From NCBI GenBank assembly GCA_032128395.1, contig JAQBGV010000152.1, positions 1-64,000 on the forward strand: a DNA stretch of 64,000 nt, read 5' to 3'. The translations under genes and the position numbers were made by a program. The notes under the pieces were generated by a model, which saw nothing but the letters and a program-made list of their open reading frames with translations, did no database searches and was not told the origin of the DNA. Every line of letters starts with the position of its first letter. The stretch's first letter is position 1. Positions 18,233 through 27,911 of this stretch are shown piece by piece. This stretch comes from JAQBGV01 sp032128395. Its GTDB lineage: Bacteria > Planctomycetota > UBA8108 > UBA1146.

Positions 18233-20845
18233 ATGACCGCGGAACACACCACACCCGAGCCGGAGCGCTGGCTCGATCATCTCCCTTGGACGCGATCCCT
18301 CGCGCGCAGCCTGGTCCGAGACCCGGGCGTCGCCGAGGACGTGGTGCAGGAGACGATGCTCACCGCGCTCCGCCACCCTCCGCGGGATGACCGGTCCCCG
18401 CGCGGGTGGCTGCGATCGGTGGTGCGAACTCAGGTATGGCGCGAGTGGCGACGCGAGCGGAAACGAGCGCTCCGCGAAGTACGCGCCGCCCGGAAGGAGT
18501 CCTGGCCGACGCCGGAGGAGCTCCACGAGCGTCTGACGACGCAACGGTTGGTGGTCGATGCGGTCGAGAGTCTCGATGAGCCTTACCGCACCGCCATTCT
18601 CCTCCGCTACTTCGAAGGGCTCCCTCCCCGGAAGATCGCGGCGCAAGAAGGCGTTCCCGTCGAGACGGTCAAGACCCGCCTCCGCCGCGCCCTCGAACAA
18701 CTGCGGCAACGGCTCACCCACAGTTGCGGCGGGAGGAAGGCGTGGCTGATCGCGCTCCTCCCTCTCGCGCTCATGGGACGGCCGTCGTACGCCCTGACCG
18801 TGGGAGCGATGGGAATGGAACCGAAGACGAAGATCGCCGCGGGCGCGTTGATCCTGGCCCTCGCGGGGGCCGTGTTGTGGCAGACGGGGGCGTTCGATCC
18901 CGCCGAGAACGGGGCGGGGGGAGAGCGAGAGACTCGAGCGGAGCTCGCCGACGGGTCTTCGAGGGAGGACACGCCCGATGCAACTCTCGCTTCGGCCGGA
19001 CGTGGCCGGCAAACCCCAACCGACCCGAGCCAGATCGATGACACCGCTGCAGTCGAAGCGGAGCCGGCACTCCCGATCCCCGCGACCTTCATCGGCCGCG
19101 TGTTCCACGCCGATGCGTATCCCGCCCCCGGGGTCGAGATCGCGTGGGTCATCTACGATGAAGTCAGCGAGAACGAGAGCGACTCCGAACTCGCGACCTC
19201 GCACGCGGTGAGCGACGGAGCGGGGATCTTCACGATGCCCGCACGCGAGCGAGGGGGCCGCCTCGTCAGCGTCAGCCCCGAGTACACGACCGTGCTCGCG
19301 GGCGTGTTCAGCCCTCGATCGAAGACCCTCGAACCGGTGGTGATCGTCGCGGATGGAATCGATCTCGTCGGGACGGTCGTCGACGCGGAGCATCGCCCGA
19401 TCACGGGTGCGCGCGTGTCGGTGGAATTGCCTCGGGGGCTCCGCGGGCGATTCGACGAGGTGCTCGACAACGCTTCGGAGGAACGCTGGCAGATCGAGAC
19501 CGAATCCGACGGACGCTTCGATCTGCCCGGCTCTCCCGTGCTCGCCGGCGCGCGTTTCGAAGTCAGTGCTCCGGGGTTCGCGCTCCATATCGAGCCGATG
19601 GAGGGCGTCGCGCCCGGGTATCGCGAGGTGGTCCTACTTCCCCTCGACGATGATGAGGAGACGCTTCGTGGGGTCGTCGTCGATCCTCGCGGCCAGAGGG
19701 TGCCTTCGGCTCAGGTCTCCTACGGGCTCGTGGCGACGAACACCGCCCAGGATGGACAGTTCGTCTTCCACCTCTCCGATCCGCGGAGCTTCAACAATAC
19801 CTTCGGCGCGCAACTCGGTTTCCGCTCGCCCCAGAGCCTGGTCGCGGTGAAGGAAGGGCATCTCCCGGGGTTCCTCGAGCCGCCGATCGGTTTGGACGGT
19901 CATCCCGACTGGCCCGACAGCATCGTCATCGAGATCGGGGGGGAGCCGCTGACGATCACCGGGCGGGTGATCGACGCCGAGGGCTCGCCGCTCGCCGCCG
20001 GGGAGGTCTGGGTCGCGGATCCGACCTTCTTCGGGTCGACGAATCCGACCCGTCCGCGCCCGAGTCACGTCGAGGATATCCTCGCCGGAGAACCGGATGG
20101 CGGATGGCGTACCGTCGAGACCGACGAGAAGGGTCAGTTCGAGATCGGAGGGCTCCTCGACCGGGACTATCGCCTGGAAGCGATGGACCCCGAGACCCTC
20201 CTGCGCGTCGGTGTCACTGCACACGGCGGCAGCACCGATGTGGTGCTAGAACTCCCCACCGGGGAACTCTACGCCGAGCTTCGCGGCCGGGTGGTGGATC
20301 GTCATGGGAGTGCGATCTCCGGGGCGAGCATCCATCCGATGTGCGATGCGTTCCGCGAGCACTATCAGGGGCAAGTGATCAGCACCCGCCACGCGGAGGT
20401 CGCGGGGACGACCACCGACGACTCGGGACATTTCGTGCTCGAGCGAGTTCCGCAGAATCTCGCGTACCTCCGGATCGATGGCGAGGAGATCCTCCCCCTC
20501 GAGTGGGGGAGGAGCGAGCAGAGCCTCCTCGCCCTCATCGGGGAGGACCCGGCCGAGATCGAGATCGTCGTGCCGCGTCGCTGTCACGTGAAGGTCGAGC
20601 TGATCGATCCCGCCCGCGCGGCGGAGGTGGCGTTCTTGGACAGCGATGGGGAGCCGGTCGACGCGAACGTCATGCAGGGGAACAGTCGGCGAACCACGGA
20701 AAGGGTCTCGTTCGTGGAGGGACGCACCCCGACCCTCGCGGTCACCGATGCGGCGGTGACGCTGGTTCTGTACCTCGCGGGGGAGGAGGTCCACCGGGAG
20801 TCGATCGAGCTGGGTTCGGGAGAGCTGAACCTCCTGCGCTACTGA
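18233..20845 (+). CDS. ECF sigma factor fused to membrane segments and carboxypeptidase-regulatory-like domains
   Basis: 870 residues. Residues 20-75 are sigma region 2 (PGVAEDVVQETMLTAL; RGWLRSVVRT). Residues 105-160 are region 4 (SLDEPYRTAILLRYFEGLPP; VPVETVKTRL helix-turn-helix). Two hydrophobic segments follow at about 170-182 and 201-216. An acidic linker then leads to roughly 640 residues of carboxypeptidase-regulatory/transthyretin-like beta domains (GTVVDAEHRPITGARV; GRVIDAEGSPLAAGEV; GRVVDRHGSAISGASI). No zinc-finger anti-sigma gene is adjacent, so the fused tail may regulate it. Topology is uncertain because two membrane spans would return the tail to the cytoplasm. A paralogue with the same layout lies at 43731-46591. 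Confidence 0.88.
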   Translation: MTAEHTTPEPERWLDHLPWTRSLARSLVRDPGVAEDVVQETMLTALRHPPRDDRSPRGWLRSVVRTQVWREWRRERKRALREVRAARKESWPTPEELHERLTTQRLVVDAVESLDEPYRTAILLRYFEGLPPRKIAAQEGVPVETVKTRLRRALEQLRQRLTHSCGGRKAWLIALLPLALMGRPSYALTVGAMGMEPKTKIAAGALILALAGAVLWQTGAFDPAENGAGGERETRAELADGSSREDTPDATLASAGRGRQTPTDPSQIDDTAAVEAEPALPIPATFIGRVFHADAYPAPGVEIAWVIYDEVSENESDSELATSHAVSDGAGIFTMPARERGGRLVSVSPEYTTVLAGVFSPRSKTLEPVVIVADGIDLVGTVVDAEHRPITGARVSVELPRGLRGRFDEVLDNASEERWQIETESDGRFDLPGSPVLAGARFEVSAPGFALHIEPMEGVAPGYREVVLLPLDDDEETLRGVVVDPRGQRVPSAQVSYGLVATNTAQDGQFVFHLSDPRSFNNTFGAQLGFRSPQSLVAVKEGHLPGFLEPPIGLDGHPDWPDSIVIEIGGEPLTITGRVIDAEGSPLAAGEVWVADPTFFGSTNPTRPRPSHVEDILAGEPDGGWRTVETDEKGQFEIGGLLDRDYRLEAMDPETLLRVGVTAHGGSTDVVLELPTGELYAELRGRVVDRHGSAISGASIHPMCDAFREHYQGQVISTRHAEVAGTTTDDSGHFVLERVPQNLAYLRIDGEEILPLEWGRSEQSLLALIGEDPAEIEIVVPRRCHVKVELIDPARAAEVAFLDSDGEPVDANVMQGNSRRTTERVSFVEGRTPTLAVTDAAVTLVLYLAGEEVHRESIELGSGELNLLRY

Positions 20846-21035
20846 GCTTGCGTCTCCCGGACCGACCGAGGCGGGAACGGGGTAGCTCGATCTCTCCGCA
20901 TCGGGGAAGATGCCGGCGGAATGAACGCGATGGGGCCTGCCCGCAGCAGACTTCCCTCTCCTTCGCCAGCGCACCCCTTCCCGGGTGGGACTCGCGGACG
21001 AAGGAGCCCGGGCCCCGTGGAAGGATGGTGCTCCT

Positions 21036-22508
21036 GTGGTTCGAAGTTCTCTGTTCACGGTCATGATCTCGATCTCAGCTCTGTCGATGCTCGCGATCGC
21101 CCCGACCAGTGTCTCCGCCCAGTTCACGATCGGGCCGGATGTCGTGTACACCGATTGCCAGAGCACCTCGAATTGGGGAGCGATCGCTGGGATCCGCGCC
21201 TACTCCCTGGGAAGCTACACCTGCAATATCGGGGATACCAATCTCGCGTGGGGCACCAACACTCCGCTCCTCGGGATGAACGCCTACCGCCTCTCGGGGG
21301 GACGGCTCGAGCAACTCGGGATGTCCTGGATGAAGCGCGGCACCGGCGCCGGCGCCGGATCGGGGTGCGGACTCCCCTGCAACGGCCAGGGGGGGAGCGT
21401 GCTCGGGTCGGGGTGTCGTGACATCTACGGCTCGGGGTTCAACGGATCGCAGAGCATCCTCGGGCCTCGCTCGCAGGTGAACGCGTGGACCGGAGCCAAC
21501 CCCGGTTCGTCGGGCGCTTCTCCGACCGTCCTCTCCAAGCGGCTGCAGATCGCCGAGGTCGAGCTGGGGAGTGGCCTGTACTTCGTCGAGGGAGTCTATG
21601 TCGCTCCCGACGATGCGACATCCGGAAATGCTTACAACAACGCGTCCTACAAGCAGGTCATCGTCGCCCCTGGCTCGCTCGATCTGAACGTGACCGGGCC
21701 GATGTACGAATTCGAGCCGGCGATCCTGGCTTGGGCGGACCACGGGCTCGGCGTCGGTGTGCCCGATCCATCCGTGCAAGTCGTCACCGTGGACATCCCC
21801 GCGGAGGGACGGTTCTACGTCGCGAGCAAAGTCACGGCGGTCGGGGTTGGGTCGTGGCTCTACGACTACGCGATCTTCAATCTGAATTCGCACCGTTCTG
21901 CGGGTTCGTTCTCGATCCCGCTCCCGCTCGGGGCCACCACTTCCAACCCCGGGTTCCACGATGTCGACTACCACAGCGGCGAGCCGTACGATCCGACCGA
22001 CTGGGGGATCGTCGCCGACGCGGCGAACGTGACCTGGTCGAGCCCCGCGACGTTCGCCGTCGATCCCGACTCGAACGCACTCCGTTTCGGGACCATGTAC
22101 AACTTCTGGTTCGAGTCCGATGCCGCGCCAGGGACGATCGATGCGACGATCGGGATCTTCCGTCCCGGCACTCCGGACTCGATTGCGGTGGCGGTCCAAG
22201 GGCCCGAACAGCCGATCGCACCGATCTTCATCCGCGGAGACTGCAATGACGATGGGATCTTCGACATCGCCGATGCGGTGTCGTTCCTGAACGTTCTCTT
22301 CCCGCCGGGTGGGGGATCGCCTTCGATCCCCCCTTGCCTCGATGCGTGCGATGGGAACGACGATGGAGCGAACGACATCGCCGACCCGATCGCGATCCTC
22401 GACGGACTCTTCGCGTCCGGGCCGCTCCCCCCGTCGCCCTACCCGGGGTGCGGGATCGATCCGACTGGGGATGGGGTCGACTGCAACAGCGTGTCCTTCT
22501 GTCCCTGA
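21036..22508 (+). CDS. Secreted protein with dockerin-like C-terminal module
   Basis: 490 residues from the GTG at 21036 (AAGGA about 10 bases upstream); the ATG at 21063 would leave no ribosome site. The signal peptide ends near TSVSAQ. The body is unrecognised but starts with GPDVVYTDCQS and has many Gly and Ser. The last 95 residues are two dockerin-like repeats (GDCNDDGIFDIADAV; GNDDGANDIADPI) followed by the CGIDPTGDGVDC...FCP cap. It is followed by a clear terminator. The role is unknown; surface attachment or sorting through the C-terminal module is inferred. Confidence 0.82.
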   Translation: MVRSSLFTVMISISALSMLAIAPTSVSAQFTIGPDVVYTDCQSTSNWGAIAGIRAYSLGSYTCNIGDTNLAWGTNTPLLGMNAYRLSGGRLEQLGMSWMKRGTGAGAGSGCGLPCNGQGGSVLGSGCRDIYGSGFNGSQSILGPRSQVNAWTGANPGSSGASPTVLSKRLQIAEVELGSGLYFVEGVYVAPDDATSGNAYNNASYKQVIVAPGSLDLNVTGPMYEFEPAILAWADHGLGVGVPDPSVQVVTVDIPAEGRFYVASKVTAVGVGSWLYDYAIFNLNSHRSAGSFSIPLPLGATTSNPGFHDVDYHSGEPYDPTDWGIVADAANVTWSSPATFAVDPDSNALRFGTMYNFWFESDAAPGTIDATIGIFRPGTPDSIAVAVQGPEQPIAPIFIRGDCNDDGIFDIADAVSFLNVLFPPGGGSPSIPPCLDACDGNDDGANDIADPIAILDGLFASGPLPPSPYPGCGIDPTGDGVDCNSVSFCP

Positions 22509-22536
22509 TTCGAAATCACTCGCACCACCAGGACTA

Positions 22537-22577
22537 GGGTGGGGGACCTCGTCACGAGGTCTCCCACCCCTTTTCTT
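22537..22577 (+). terminator. Intrinsic terminator
   Basis: GGGTGGGGGACCTCG and CGAGGTCTCCCACCC form a 15-bp near-perfect stem with a TCA loop, followed by CTTTTCTT. It lies 28 bases after the stop of the secreted protein. Confidence 0.85.
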
Positions 22578-22708
22578 GTCGGAAATTGGTGCGACGCGTT
22601 TGGGGTCGAAGTGTCGTGGTTCGCTACACGGGGTCGCCACTAGCCCTGGAGCGGTCGATGTCTGCTGCACCCGGTGCCCTCCCACCGGTAGGAGTGAGAG
22701 ATCGCCCC

Positions 22709-22736
22709 TTGAGGCGGGTCTCGTTCTTCATACAAT
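22709..22736 (+). promoter_or_regulatory. Sigma-70-like promoter for the 22786 operon
   Basis: TTGAGG and TACAAT are separated by 16 bases, and the -10 ends 49 bases before the ATG at 22786. It lies between the preceding terminator and a strong GGGAGG ribosome site. Confidence 0.5.
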
Positions 22737-22785
22737 GCGGGTCGCTACCGAAACGATAGGGTGCTCACAAAATTGGGAGGCGACG

Positions 22786-23706
22786 ATGACCTCGATGCCG
22801 AGACTCGTTCATCTTCCCCGATGCCTGATGTTGTCCATCTTCACGCTCGCCCTGTTGAGCGTGCCCGCGATGGTGGTCGCACAGGTCGAGGGGGGAAGGG
22901 GCAGCCAAGAAGGAAAGCCCAAGGGGGGAGACCCCCAAGATGAGGGTAAGGAAGTGGATGAGGCTGCGGAGAAAGCCGCAGCCGCGGCTGCAGAGGCCGC
23001 GGCAGAAGCCGCGCGGCTCGCCGCGGAGCACCAGAGGAAGATCAAGGACCTCTTCGTCGCGACCGGGGTCGAGTTCGACATCGAGGGGCGAGTTGCCCTC
23101 GAGTACAACTTCGAAGGCGGGGAACAGTCGATCGCTGCCGACTGGGGTCCGCGGATCGAGGACTTCAACAAGCGGGTGCGGTGGTCTCGGGGTTGGGAGG
23201 GCGGAACCTATGCGTACCGCCACGACACCATCGTCGTCGCCGAGAGCGGGATCTGGTCCCACAAAGCGGTCTGGCGGGATCTGGAGATGGACGTCCAGTT
23301 CCAGCTGATCACCGAGATCATGAAGCCCGGAGACATCGTCGCCGCGGTGTACACCTACGACAAGGGCAAGCGGATCGTCGGCAGCAATATCGGCGAGCAG
23401 TGCGTCAGCCTCAACTCTTCCCTCAAGCTGGTGGCAAATCCGATCCCTCCACAGAACCCACTCCTGCACTCCGGCGAAGAGCGCACCTTCGGGTTCAAGT
23501 TGAAGGATGGTCTGTTCACTGCCACGCAGATGGGTCGGTCGTCCGTGGACACCGCGAAGAGCAAGAACTTCCTCAAGAAGCTCACTCCGGGTCACGCCGG
23601 TTTCGCGTGGCGCGGCGAGTACATGAAGGGCTACTTGATCAAGGTCACCCTCAGGGGAAACCTGGACGATGAGTGGCTCTCCGATCAGCTGAATACCTCG
23701 AACTGA
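22786..23706 (+). CDS. Exported protein of unknown function with Ala-rich coiled coil
   Basis: 306 residues. GGGAGG five bases before the ATG fixes the start. The signal peptide ends near AMVVAQ. Residues about 45-80 are an Ala/Glu/Lys-rich helix, probably a coiled coil, and the remainder is a beta-rich domain (VEFDIEGRVALEYNF; GIWSHKAVWRDLEMDVQF) that recalls a concanavalin/LamG-like sandwich, though I cannot assign it. First of three closely spaced genes with the exported methyltransferase and the DUF3500 protein. Confidence 0.75.
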   Translation: MTSMPRLVHLPRCLMLSIFTLALLSVPAMVVAQVEGGRGSQEGKPKGGDPQDEGKEVDEAAEKAAAAAAEAAAEAARLAAEHQRKIKDLFVATGVEFDIEGRVALEYNFEGGEQSIAADWGPRIEDFNKRVRWSRGWEGGTYAYRHDTIVVAESGIWSHKAVWRDLEMDVQFQLITEIMKPGDIVAAVYTYDKGKRIVGSNIGEQCVSLNSSLKLVANPIPPQNPLLHSGEERTFGFKLKDGLFTATQMGRSSVDTAKSKNFLKKLTPGHAGFAWRGEYMKGYLIKVTLRGNLDDEWLSDQLNTSN

Positions 23707-23710
23707 ACCG

Positions 23711-24298
23711 GTGCGACGCCTCGTGCTCGTCGCCCTATTGTTTGGAATTCCCGCGTCGGGCTCTCTTCTCGCGCAAGATCGCGACGAGAGGGCTCGGCGC
23801 GTTCTCGATGTGCTCGCGGTCGAGTCGGGCCAGACGGTCGCGGACATCGGGTGCGGCAGCGGTTGGCTCTCCGCCGCGATCGCGAAGTCGGTGGGGGAAA
23901 CTGGCCGCGTCTACGCGGTCGAGATCAACGCCGATCGTCTCGAGCGAGTGGAAGAGCTCGAGATCACCAACATCGTTCCCGTCCTCTCCTTGCCGGATGA
24001 TGTCAGCCTCCCGGAAAACTGCCTCGATGTCGCGATGCTCCATGACGTCGCGAGCCACGTGGAGAAGCGCGGGCGGCCGAGATTCTACGAGAGCATCGTC
24101 CGAGCCCTGAAACCGGGTGGCGTGCTCGTGATCTTTGGCCCGCACGGCGAGGCGCGCGCGATGCTCACCGAGCTCCGGATCTACGGGTGGCGCCCCGAAG
24201 GGTCGAAGGAGCTGCTGGCGCTCCCGGATGACGACCTCGATGCCCGACTGAAGGCGGGGATCCGCTTTCAGTACCGGCCAGAACATCGGTACTACTGA
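23711..24298 (+). CDS. Exported class I SAM-dependent methyltransferase-like protein
   Basis: 195 residues from a GTG four bases after the upstream stop. Motif I VADIGCGSGWLSAAIA and the acidic VYAVEIN motif bind SAM; LKPGGVLVIFGPHG is the later strand. The N-terminus VRRLVLVALLFGIPASGSLLAQ is a convincing signal peptide, which is odd because SAM is cytoplasmic. Similar exported methyltransferase-fold proteins occur in Planctomycetota and Bacteroidota; their role is unknown to me. Transcribed with its neighbours on both sides. Confidence 0.82.
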   Translation: MRRLVLVALLFGIPASGSLLAQDRDERARRVLDVLAVESGQTVADIGCGSGWLSAAIAKSVGETGRVYAVEINADRLERVEELEITNIVPVLSLPDDVSLPENCLDVAMLHDVASHVEKRGRPRFYESIVRALKPGGVLVIFGPHGEARAMLTELRIYGWRPEGSKELLALPDDDLDARLKAGIRFQYRPEHRYY

Positions 24299-24318
24299 TC
24301 GGGAGAGTGCGGATCGCG

Positions 24319-25380
24319 ATGCTCCGGATATCGATCGTCCCCATCCTTCTCAGCGGAGTGCTCCTCTGCCCCACCTTTGCCGACGGTCCCCAGAAGCGAG
24401 CAGCGCAGACCCCAGCAGCGCAGACTCGAGCAGCGCAGGCGCCGGCAACAAAGTCTCGGGCTGCTGCGCTCGCGATCATCGGCGGCCTCCCTGACGAAGC
24501 GCGGGCCAGGGCGGTCCTCCCCTTCGCGAGCGCGGAGCGCCGCGACTGGCACTACGTCCCCAGAACACGCCCGGGGCTGCCGCTCAGCGATCTCGACCTC
24601 ACCGGTCGGGAGCGAGTGCAGAACTTGATGCGCGCGATCCTCTCCGAGTCTGGCCTCCTCAAGGTCAACTCGGTCCCGATCCTCGAGGGGATCCTGCGGG
24701 AACTCGAGGGAGGCGCCGTCCACCGCAACCCGGAGAACTATTCGCTGGTGATCTTCGGCGATCCCGCGGGAGACGCCCCGTGGGGGTGGCGATTCGAAGG
24801 GCACCATCTCTCGATCGGGTTCACCTTCGAAGGCGAGACCGTCCGCGGCGTCACCCCGTTCTTCCTCGGCGCGAACCCGGCGGTGGTGCCGCGCGGAGAG
24901 TTCGGCGGACAGCGCTTCCTCGCGACGGAGGAAGAGCTCGCGCTCGACCTGATGGCGAGTCTCGACGAGGAGGAGCGGAAGACTGCGCGGATCGACGAAA
25001 AGGCTCCGAGGGATGTTCTCTACGGACCAGGGCAGGCGCGACCGGAGTCGCTCGGGGTGAGCTACCAAGATCTAGACCCGGCGGAGCGCGCGCTCCTCTG
25101 GGCGCTCGTGCGACTGTACGCCCACAACCTCTGCGCAGAGACCGCTGCGGAGGTGATTGCCCGCATCGAGTCCGAAGGACGGGATGGGATCCGCTTCGCC
25201 TGGGCTGGACCGATGGAACGATGGGCGCTGCGCTACTACCGGATCAGTGGTCCGACGTTCGTGATCGAACTCGACAGGACCGGTGCGAACCCCGGCCACG
25301 TGCACGCACTCTGGCGCGACCCGGAGCGGGACTTCGGCGGAGACATCCTCGAAGCGCACCGTCGCACGGAGCAGCGCTGA
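24319..25380 (+). CDS. DUF3500-family exported protein
   Basis: 353 residues from the ATG at 24319. The GTG at 24307 is an alternative, but the GGGAGA ribosome-like site then lies too close. The signal peptide ends near CPTFADG, followed by an Ala/Gln/Thr linker of repeated AAQTP/AAQTR units. The DUF3500 domain is recognised from DWHYVPR, GLPLSDLDLTGRERVQ, NPENYSLVIFGDP, WGWRFEGHHLSI and NPGHVHALWRDP. The conserved His-rich surface suggests a metal site, but no activity is established. Last gene of the 22786 operon. Confidence 0.85.
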   Translation: MLRISIVPILLSGVLLCPTFADGPQKRAAQTPAAQTRAAQAPATKSRAAALAIIGGLPDEARARAVLPFASAERRDWHYVPRTRPGLPLSDLDLTGRERVQNLMRAILSESGLLKVNSVPILEGILRELEGGAVHRNPENYSLVIFGDPAGDAPWGWRFEGHHLSIGFTFEGETVRGVTPFFLGANPAVVPRGEFGGQRFLATEEELALDLMASLDEEERKTARIDEKAPRDVLYGPGQARPESLGVSYQDLDPAERALLWALVRLYAHNLCAETAAEVIARIESEGRDGIRFAWAGPMERWALRYYRISGPTFVIELDRTGANPGHVHALWRDPERDFGGDILEAHRRTEQR

Positions 25381-25584
25381 CCGCAAAGGCCCGGAGGGGA
25401 GCACTCTCGGTGCCGACGGAAGGCTACTGCGCATGAGCTCGGCCCCTGGCCACCTGTTGCGCGTGGCCGGAGCGCGAGCGACAATGCCCCGTTCCCCAGG
25501 ACGAAGGAGGGCGCCATTCCCGCCGCGCAGACGACTACGCCGTTCGACCGCGCTCCCCCCCCCGGCGCGAACAGGGGGTGCGGC

Positions 25585-27732
25585 ATGCGTTCCTTCTGCG
25601 GGACGCTGTCCAGCGTCGTTCTGGCTGCCGTTGTCGTTCTGGATTCGGCCCCTCTGGCGGCTCAGCACTGCTTCGAGGGGCTTCCATCGCAGCTCTCGGT
25701 GGCTGCCCCCTGGTTCACCACCCCCGGCGACTTCGACGGCGACGGGCACCTCGACCTCATCGTGGCGCATCGATTCGAGGACGCGGTATCGATCCTCCTC
25801 GGGGATGGTTTCGGAAACCTTGCCCCGGCGGTGAGCCATGGAGTGGGGGACGGGCCAGTCTCCGTCACCGTCGGTGATTGCGACGAGGACGGGCACCTCG
25901 ACCTCGTGGTAGCGAACTTCGACGGCGACGACGTCTCGGTGCTTCTCGGAGATGGTCTCGGCGGCTTTGGCACGGCGGTCCACCACCCGGCGGGGGACGG
26001 ACCCTACTCCGTCACTCTCGGCGACTTCGACGAGAATGGTTCACTGGATCTCGCCGTGGCGAATCTCATCGGTGACGACGTCTCGATCCTCCTCGGAGAT
26101 GGTCTCGGTGGTTTCGGGATCGCGGTGAGCCACTCGGTGGGGCACGAGCCTCGCTCCGTCACCCCGGGGGACTTCGACGAGGACGGGCACCTCGATCTCG
26201 CGGTGGCGAACTTCAACGACGACGATCTCTCGACTCTCCTCGGCGACGGCCTCGGGGGATTCGGAGCGGCGGTGGACCATTCGGTGGGCGATGGGCCTTC
26301 CTCCTGCATCCATGGCGACTTCGACGAGGACGGGCATCTCGACCTGCTCACGGTCAACTTCAACAGCGACAACGTCTCTGTCCTCCTCGGAGACGGGCAG
26401 GGGGGATTTGCCGCGGCGGTGAACATCGCGGTGGGAGCTGGTCCCCTGTCCGTCACCGCAGGTGATGTCGACGAAGACGGTCACGTGGACCTCGCGGTGG
26501 CGAACTTCGACGGAGACGACCTCTCGCTCCTCCTCGGAAACGGTTCCGGTGAGTTCGGGGCAGCGGTGGGCTCCGTGGCGGGAGATGGACCCGACTCCGT
26601 CACCTTCGGCGACTTCGCCGAGGACGGGCATTTGGACCTGGTCGTGACGAACTTTTTCAGCGACGACGTTTCAGTGCTCGTCGGCTTCCAGTGTGATTGC
26701 AACGGGAACGGTATCTGGGATGTCACCGATATCGGAGTGGGAACGAGTGAGGACTGCGACAAGAACGGGATCCCGGACGAGTGTCAGCTCGCGGCGGGGA
26801 CCGCGGATGATTGCAACAAGAACAGTCTGCTCGACCAGTGCGAGATCGATCTTGGTCTGGCCGCCGACTGCAACGGGAATCTGCGGTTGGACGAGTGCGA
26901 CATCGCGGACGGGAGCGCGCCGGACTGCAATCGGAACGGGGTGATCGATGGTTGCGAGACCTCGTCCCCGGACTACACCCTCAGGTTCAACGAAGACGTC
27001 ACCGCTCCCTCGGGAGAGATCGTCATGGTGAAGGTCTTGCTCGACGTTTGGTCCTGCGGTTCGGATGTGCAGGGTTGGTCGATCGGGGTCTGTCACGACT
27101 TCACCCTGGTCCAGCCGATCGCCATCTCCATGGGGTCGACCACGGCGAGCGCCAACGACGGAGGCCCGCCGGCGTTCATCTCGAGCGGACTGTATCCTGG
27201 CGTTGCCTCGGAGCCGGGGGGGGTGATGCAGGCGGTTGTGATCAGCTTCACCAGTTGTTGCAGCCTGCCGCGCGCGGTCAGCTATGAATTGGCCGAGATC
27301 GAGTACGCCCTCGTGGGACCGAACGGGACGGTCGCCGGGATCCAGTTCTGTATCGTCCAACTTCCGATGCTCCCGCCGGTGGACGTAGTGATCGTGGCGC
27401 TGGGGCAATCCTTCTCTCCAACGATCGTGGATGGCGTGATCGAGATTCGCGAGCACCAGTTCATCCGCGGGGACGTGAACGCCGACGGTATCGTCGGTCT
27501 CGCGGATTCCCTCGGTCTTCTCGACTTCCTCTTCGCAGGCACCCCGGAGCCCGGCTGTCTCGACGCCGCGAACTCGAATGGCGATAGCCAGATCGACAGC
27601 GCCGATCCGATCCACCTGATGAACTACGTTTTCGGTATCGGGCCGATGCCGTCGTCGCCGTTTCCCGGGTGTGGTGTCGATCCGACCACCGCCGACCGGC
27701 TTTCCTGTCTCGGTTCCACGTCTTGCCCGTGA
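25585..27732 (+). CDS. Secreted FG-GAP/VCBS beta-propeller protein with dockerin-like C-terminus
   Basis: 715 residues with a signal peptide ending near APLAAQ. Residues about 48-375 hold seven 49-residue FG-GAP/VCBS repeats (GDFDEDGHLDLAVANF...LLGDGLGGFG), an integrin-like propeller with Ca sites. A Cys-rich spacer follows with four DCN(K)NGxPDEC-type units, seen often in Planctomycetota. Next come a beta domain (about 455-625) and the final dockerin-like pair (GDVNADGIVGLADSL; NGDSQIDSADPI) with the CGVDPTTADRLSC...SCP cap. Likely cell-surface or extracellular; the ligand is unknown. Confidence 0.92.
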   Translation: MRSFCGTLSSVVLAAVVVLDSAPLAAQHCFEGLPSQLSVAAPWFTTPGDFDGDGHLDLIVAHRFEDAVSILLGDGFGNLAPAVSHGVGDGPVSVTVGDCDEDGHLDLVVANFDGDDVSVLLGDGLGGFGTAVHHPAGDGPYSVTLGDFDENGSLDLAVANLIGDDVSILLGDGLGGFGIAVSHSVGHEPRSVTPGDFDEDGHLDLAVANFNDDDLSTLLGDGLGGFGAAVDHSVGDGPSSCIHGDFDEDGHLDLLTVNFNSDNVSVLLGDGQGGFAAAVNIAVGAGPLSVTAGDVDEDGHVDLAVANFDGDDLSLLLGNGSGEFGAAVGSVAGDGPDSVTFGDFAEDGHLDLVVTNFFSDDVSVLVGFQCDCNGNGIWDVTDIGVGTSEDCDKNGIPDECQLAAGTADDCNKNSLLDQCEIDLGLAADCNGNLRLDECDIADGSAPDCNRNGVIDGCETSSPDYTLRFNEDVTAPSGEIVMVKVLLDVWSCGSDVQGWSIGVCHDFTLVQPIAISMGSTTASANDGGPPAFISSGLYPGVASEPGGVMQAVVISFTSCCSLPRAVSYELAEIEYALVGPNGTVAGIQFCIVQLPMLPPVDVVIVALGQSFSPTIVDGVIEIREHQFIRGDVNADGIVGLADSLGLLDFLFAGTPEPGCLDAANSNGDSQIDSADPIHLMNYVFGIGPMPSSPFPGCGVDPTTADRLSCLGSTSCP
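25726..26690 (+). repeat. Seven 147-bp FG-GAP coding repeats
   Basis: The propeller is encoded by seven tandem units of 147 bases with strong DNA similarity, for example the segment for LLGDGLGGFG. It is therefore a likely site for slippage or recombination. Confidence 0.75.
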
Positions 27733-27808
27733 ATCCGGCCTCGTCTCACCGGGTCTTCGCTCTCTCCAACCACTCCCGTGCTAGAATCCAGCGGAACGGG
27801 AAGACCGG

Positions 27809-27911
27809 ATGGACCTCTACCGAGAGTTACAGCGCGTCGTCGAAGCCTTGGAAGCGCGACTCGGACCGACCCATCGACCATCAGGACATCGAGAGGCTCG
27901 ACCGTGACTGA
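27809..27911 (+). pseudogene. Internally deleted nucleotidyltransferase (MNT/AbiEii-type) remnant
   Basis: The start MDLYRELQRVVEALEARL matches the usual beginning of small nucleotidyltransferase-domain proteins (family form MDLYxELxxLxxALE). In another frame the sequence ends with PIDHQDIERLDRD and stop, matching the family end GRPQDLADIExL. The central catalytic GG/GS and DxD region is gone. The simplest reading is one large internal deletion with a frame change near 27855-27870. It is inactive. Confidence 0.5.
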
